A stretch of DNA of 6,755 nt, taken from NCBI GenBank assembly GCA_030615235.1, contig JAUWZR010000142.1:1-6755 (forward strand), in the 5' to 3' direction. The position numbers and the translations under genes were made by a program. Shown in pieces: positions 5,719-6,755 of this stretch; the stretch's first letter is position 1; the number at the start of each line of letters is the position of its first letter. This DNA comes from Promethearchaeota archaeon (lineage in GTDB: Archaea > Asgardarchaeota > Lokiarchaeia > Sigyniarchaeales > SOKP01). The notes under the pieces are model-generated. The model was not told the origin of the DNA. It saw only the letters and a program-made list of their open reading frames with translations, and searched no databases.

Positions 5719-5737
5719 CAAATTAAGATATTGTATA
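5715..5737. promoter_or_regulatory. inverted-repeat operator candidate over the TA promoter
   Basis: TATACAA (5715-5721) and TTGTATA (5731-5737) form a perfect 7-bp inverted repeat with a 9-base spacer, half-sites 16 bp apart. The left arm overlaps the A-box and the right arm covers the region just before the expected transcript start. The ribbon-helix-helix antitoxin encoded next is the natural candidate to bind here as an autorepressor. Confidence 0.5.
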
Positions 5738-5744
5738 CATAGCA

Positions 5745-6047
5745 ATGAAAACTCTATCAGTTCGTATTGATGAGAAAGAGGATGAAGAGCTTGATAAAAT
5801 CGCAAAAAAACTAAAGACAGATAAATCTACTGTTGCACGTCAAGCGATTGAGTTAGGAATCAGAGAAATAAAAAGAAAGGAAGCATTAGAAAAAGTAAGA
5901 ATGAAAGAATGGACCGTTTGGAAGGCTGCAGAGTATTGCGGCGAATCATACCGTTCATTTTTACAATTTTTACGTGAATCAAATGTACCTTTTCCAATTT
6001 CTACCCAGGAATTAGAGCGTGAACTCAATGAGAGTAGCGGTCAGTAA
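5745..6047 (+). CDS. UPF0175 antitoxin with N-terminal ribbon-helix-helix
   Basis: A 100-residue protein in two parts. Residues 1-40 are a ribbon-helix-helix DNA-binding unit: strand KTLSVRI (2-8), helix DEELDKIAKKL, turn D-K-S-T (26-29) and helix VARQAIELGI. Residues 41-94 are the UPF0175 helical part: EALEKVRMKEWTVWKAAEYCG (46-66), SYRSFLQFLRESNVPFPIS and a final acidic helix. UPF0175 proteins typically pair with DUF3368 PIN proteins as VapB-like antitoxins, exactly the arrangement here. The N-terminal unit should dimerise on the operator at 5715-5737, and the C-terminal part should bind the toxin. The gene begins close behind an A-box with no ribosome site, suggesting a near-leaderless message. 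Its 3' end overlaps the toxin gene by 20 bases. Confidence 0.88.
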   Translation: MKTLSVRIDEKEDEELDKIAKKLKTDKSTVARQAIELGIREIKRKEALEKVRMKEWTVWKAAEYCGESYRSFLQFLRESNVPFPISTQELERELNESSGQ

Positions 6048-6543
6048 TTCAGGACCATTAATCCATCTTACTTTAGCAGGATTACTTGATTTCGTTTTTG
6101 AGCTGTTTGATTTAATCATAATTCCACCACAGGTTTATGACGAAATAATCGTAAAAGGGAAAGAACAAAATCATTCCGATGCTTATATTCTTGAACGGGC
6201 AATCAATAATAAAAAAATTAAAGTGGAAGCAGTTAAAAAAAGTAATAAAAAAATAACTAGTTCAAAGCTACATGAAGGAGAAATTGAGTCTATAATTCTA
6301 TCATTACAATCAAATGTAGAAACAATTCTATTAGATGATGAAGAAGCCAGAATCTTCGCTCGTAGATTAGGTATTAAAGTCTCTGGTACCTTAGGTATCT
6401 TTATCGATTTATATAGCCGTGGATTTATTGGATTAGACGAAGCATTGCAATATTTGAAAAAAATCAATGAAGTAATGTATTTATCATCTGATGTCTACTG
6501 TTATGTTGAAAAAAAAATTAAAGAGTTGACCGACGCTGGTTGA
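6028..6543 (+). CDS. DUF3368 PIN-domain toxin (VapC-like)
   Basis: A 171-residue PIN-fold protein. Counted from the ATG at 6028, the segments are strand 1 VAVSNSGPLIHL with N7, PPQVYDEI with E39, LHEGEIESI with E85, LLDDEEAR with D103-D104, and GIKVSGTLGIFIDLYSRGFI, the hallmark of DUF3368. PIN toxins are Mg2+-dependent RNases; the targets here are unknown. The first acidic position of classical PIN domains is Asn (N7). As I recall, S-N-x-x-P-L-I is common in this subfamily, so it need not mean inactivity. The ATG at 6028 is preferred over the GTG at 6019: it places strand 1 at the N-terminus as is usual, and GTGA lies five bases before it. Translation is probably coupled to the overlapping antitoxin. 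Its stop is seven bases from the converging gene. Confidence 0.88.
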   Translation: MRVAVSNSGPLIHLTLAGLLDFVFELFDLIIIPPQVYDEIIVKGKEQNHSDAYILERAINNKKIKVEAVKKSNKKITSSKLHEGEIESIILSLQSNVETILLDDEEARIFARRLGIKVSGTLGIFIDLYSRGFIGLDEALQYLKKINEVMYLSSDVYCYVEKKIKELTDAG

Positions 6544-6550
6544 TTCTTCA

Positions 6551-6755
6551 TTATAATAGAGAAATCATGTCTTTAATAGCTCTACTAACCAAATAGAGCT
6601 GTATATTTCGAGCGCCCCCTATTATTTCTTGAACTTTCGCAACTTCTAATGCTTTATCAATTCGCAGGTTATCTGTAAATGCAATACCTCCACATAATTG
6701 TTGAGTTTCATAAGATATTTTATGAGCTAAGTGTGATGCAAGATATTTTGTCCCG
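6551..6755 (-). CDS. acyl-CoA dehydrogenase, C-terminal fragment (runs off right edge)
   Basis: The last 67 residues are in the window, ending at TAA (6551-6553). KYLASHLAHKISYETQQLCGG matches the helix and Q-x-x-G-G FAD-contact motif of the C-terminal helical domain. IDKALEVAKVQEIIGGARNIQ and LVSRAI follow, at the place of the usual R-D-A-R...I-x-E-G-T-x-E-I-Q...AR block. The enzyme class removes two hydrogens from acyl-CoA and passes electrons to ETF, as in beta-oxidation or branched amino-acid breakdown. The EGT-x-E segment reads GGARN here, so the branch is divergent. If the catalytic Glu lies in the usual mid-protein position of short- and medium-chain enzymes, it is outside the window. 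Substrate class cannot be told. Confidence 0.8.
   Translation of the reverse strand, partial: GTKYLASHLAHKISYETQQLCGGIAFTDNLRIDKALEVAKVQEIIGGARNIQLYLVSRAIKDMISLL

Noticed and set aside
6183..6467. 94-residue minus-strand frame within the PIN gene
   Set aside because: Antisense shadow of a well-supported PIN domain.

Overview
This is an A+T-rich window with short, dense genes. Several starts carry a TATA-like A-box 25-45 bases upstream, and T-tracts lie at gene ends. The gene set is 3-hexulose-6-phosphate synthase, a MNT/HEPN pair, a UPF0175/DUF3368-PIN pair, an acyl-CoA dehydrogenase and two ICMT-like membrane methyltransferases. Together these suggest an archaeon, possibly an Asgard (Lokiarchaeia-like) lineage or another low-GC group that oxidises fatty acids. 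The domain call rests on promoter style and gene content; the lineage is a guess.

Layout. Bases 1-3516 are all minus-strand. From upstream to downstream they hold an unrecognised protein with an RNase H-like N-terminal signature (2746-3516), an alpha/beta hydrolase (1846-2670), a class I SAM methyltransferase (1028-1699), an ICMT-like membrane methyltransferase (444-968) and the 5' part of 3-hexulose-6-phosphate synthase (1-276, running off the window). The gaps of 59-167 bases, most with their own promoter-like elements, suggest separate transcription units rather than one operon. Bases 3684-6543 are plus-strand: a TfoX N-terminal-domain gene whose reading frame is broken in an 11-A tract, a second ICMT-like methyltransferase, an MNT-HEPN (MntA-HepT type) toxin-antitoxin pair, a 283-base A+T-rich gap with a possible 31-residue ORF, and a UPF0175/RHH antitoxin with a DUF3368 PIN-domain toxin. 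The C-terminal end of an acyl-CoA dehydrogenase converges from the minus strand at the right edge.

How the genes relate. The clearest functional units are the two adjacent, unrelated toxin-antitoxin modules at 4819-6543. The second has a strong A-box overlapped by a perfect 7-bp inverted repeat, which fits autorepression. The most unusual locus is the 2746-3516 gene. It is visibly richer in G+C than its neighbours. It carries an RNase HII-like D-D-A-G-x-G-x-x-x-G signature without the rest of a standard RNase HII. A perfect 17-bp palindrome covers its nominal start codon, between an A-box and the predicted transcription start. I saw no tRNA, rRNA, CRISPR array or insertion sequence.
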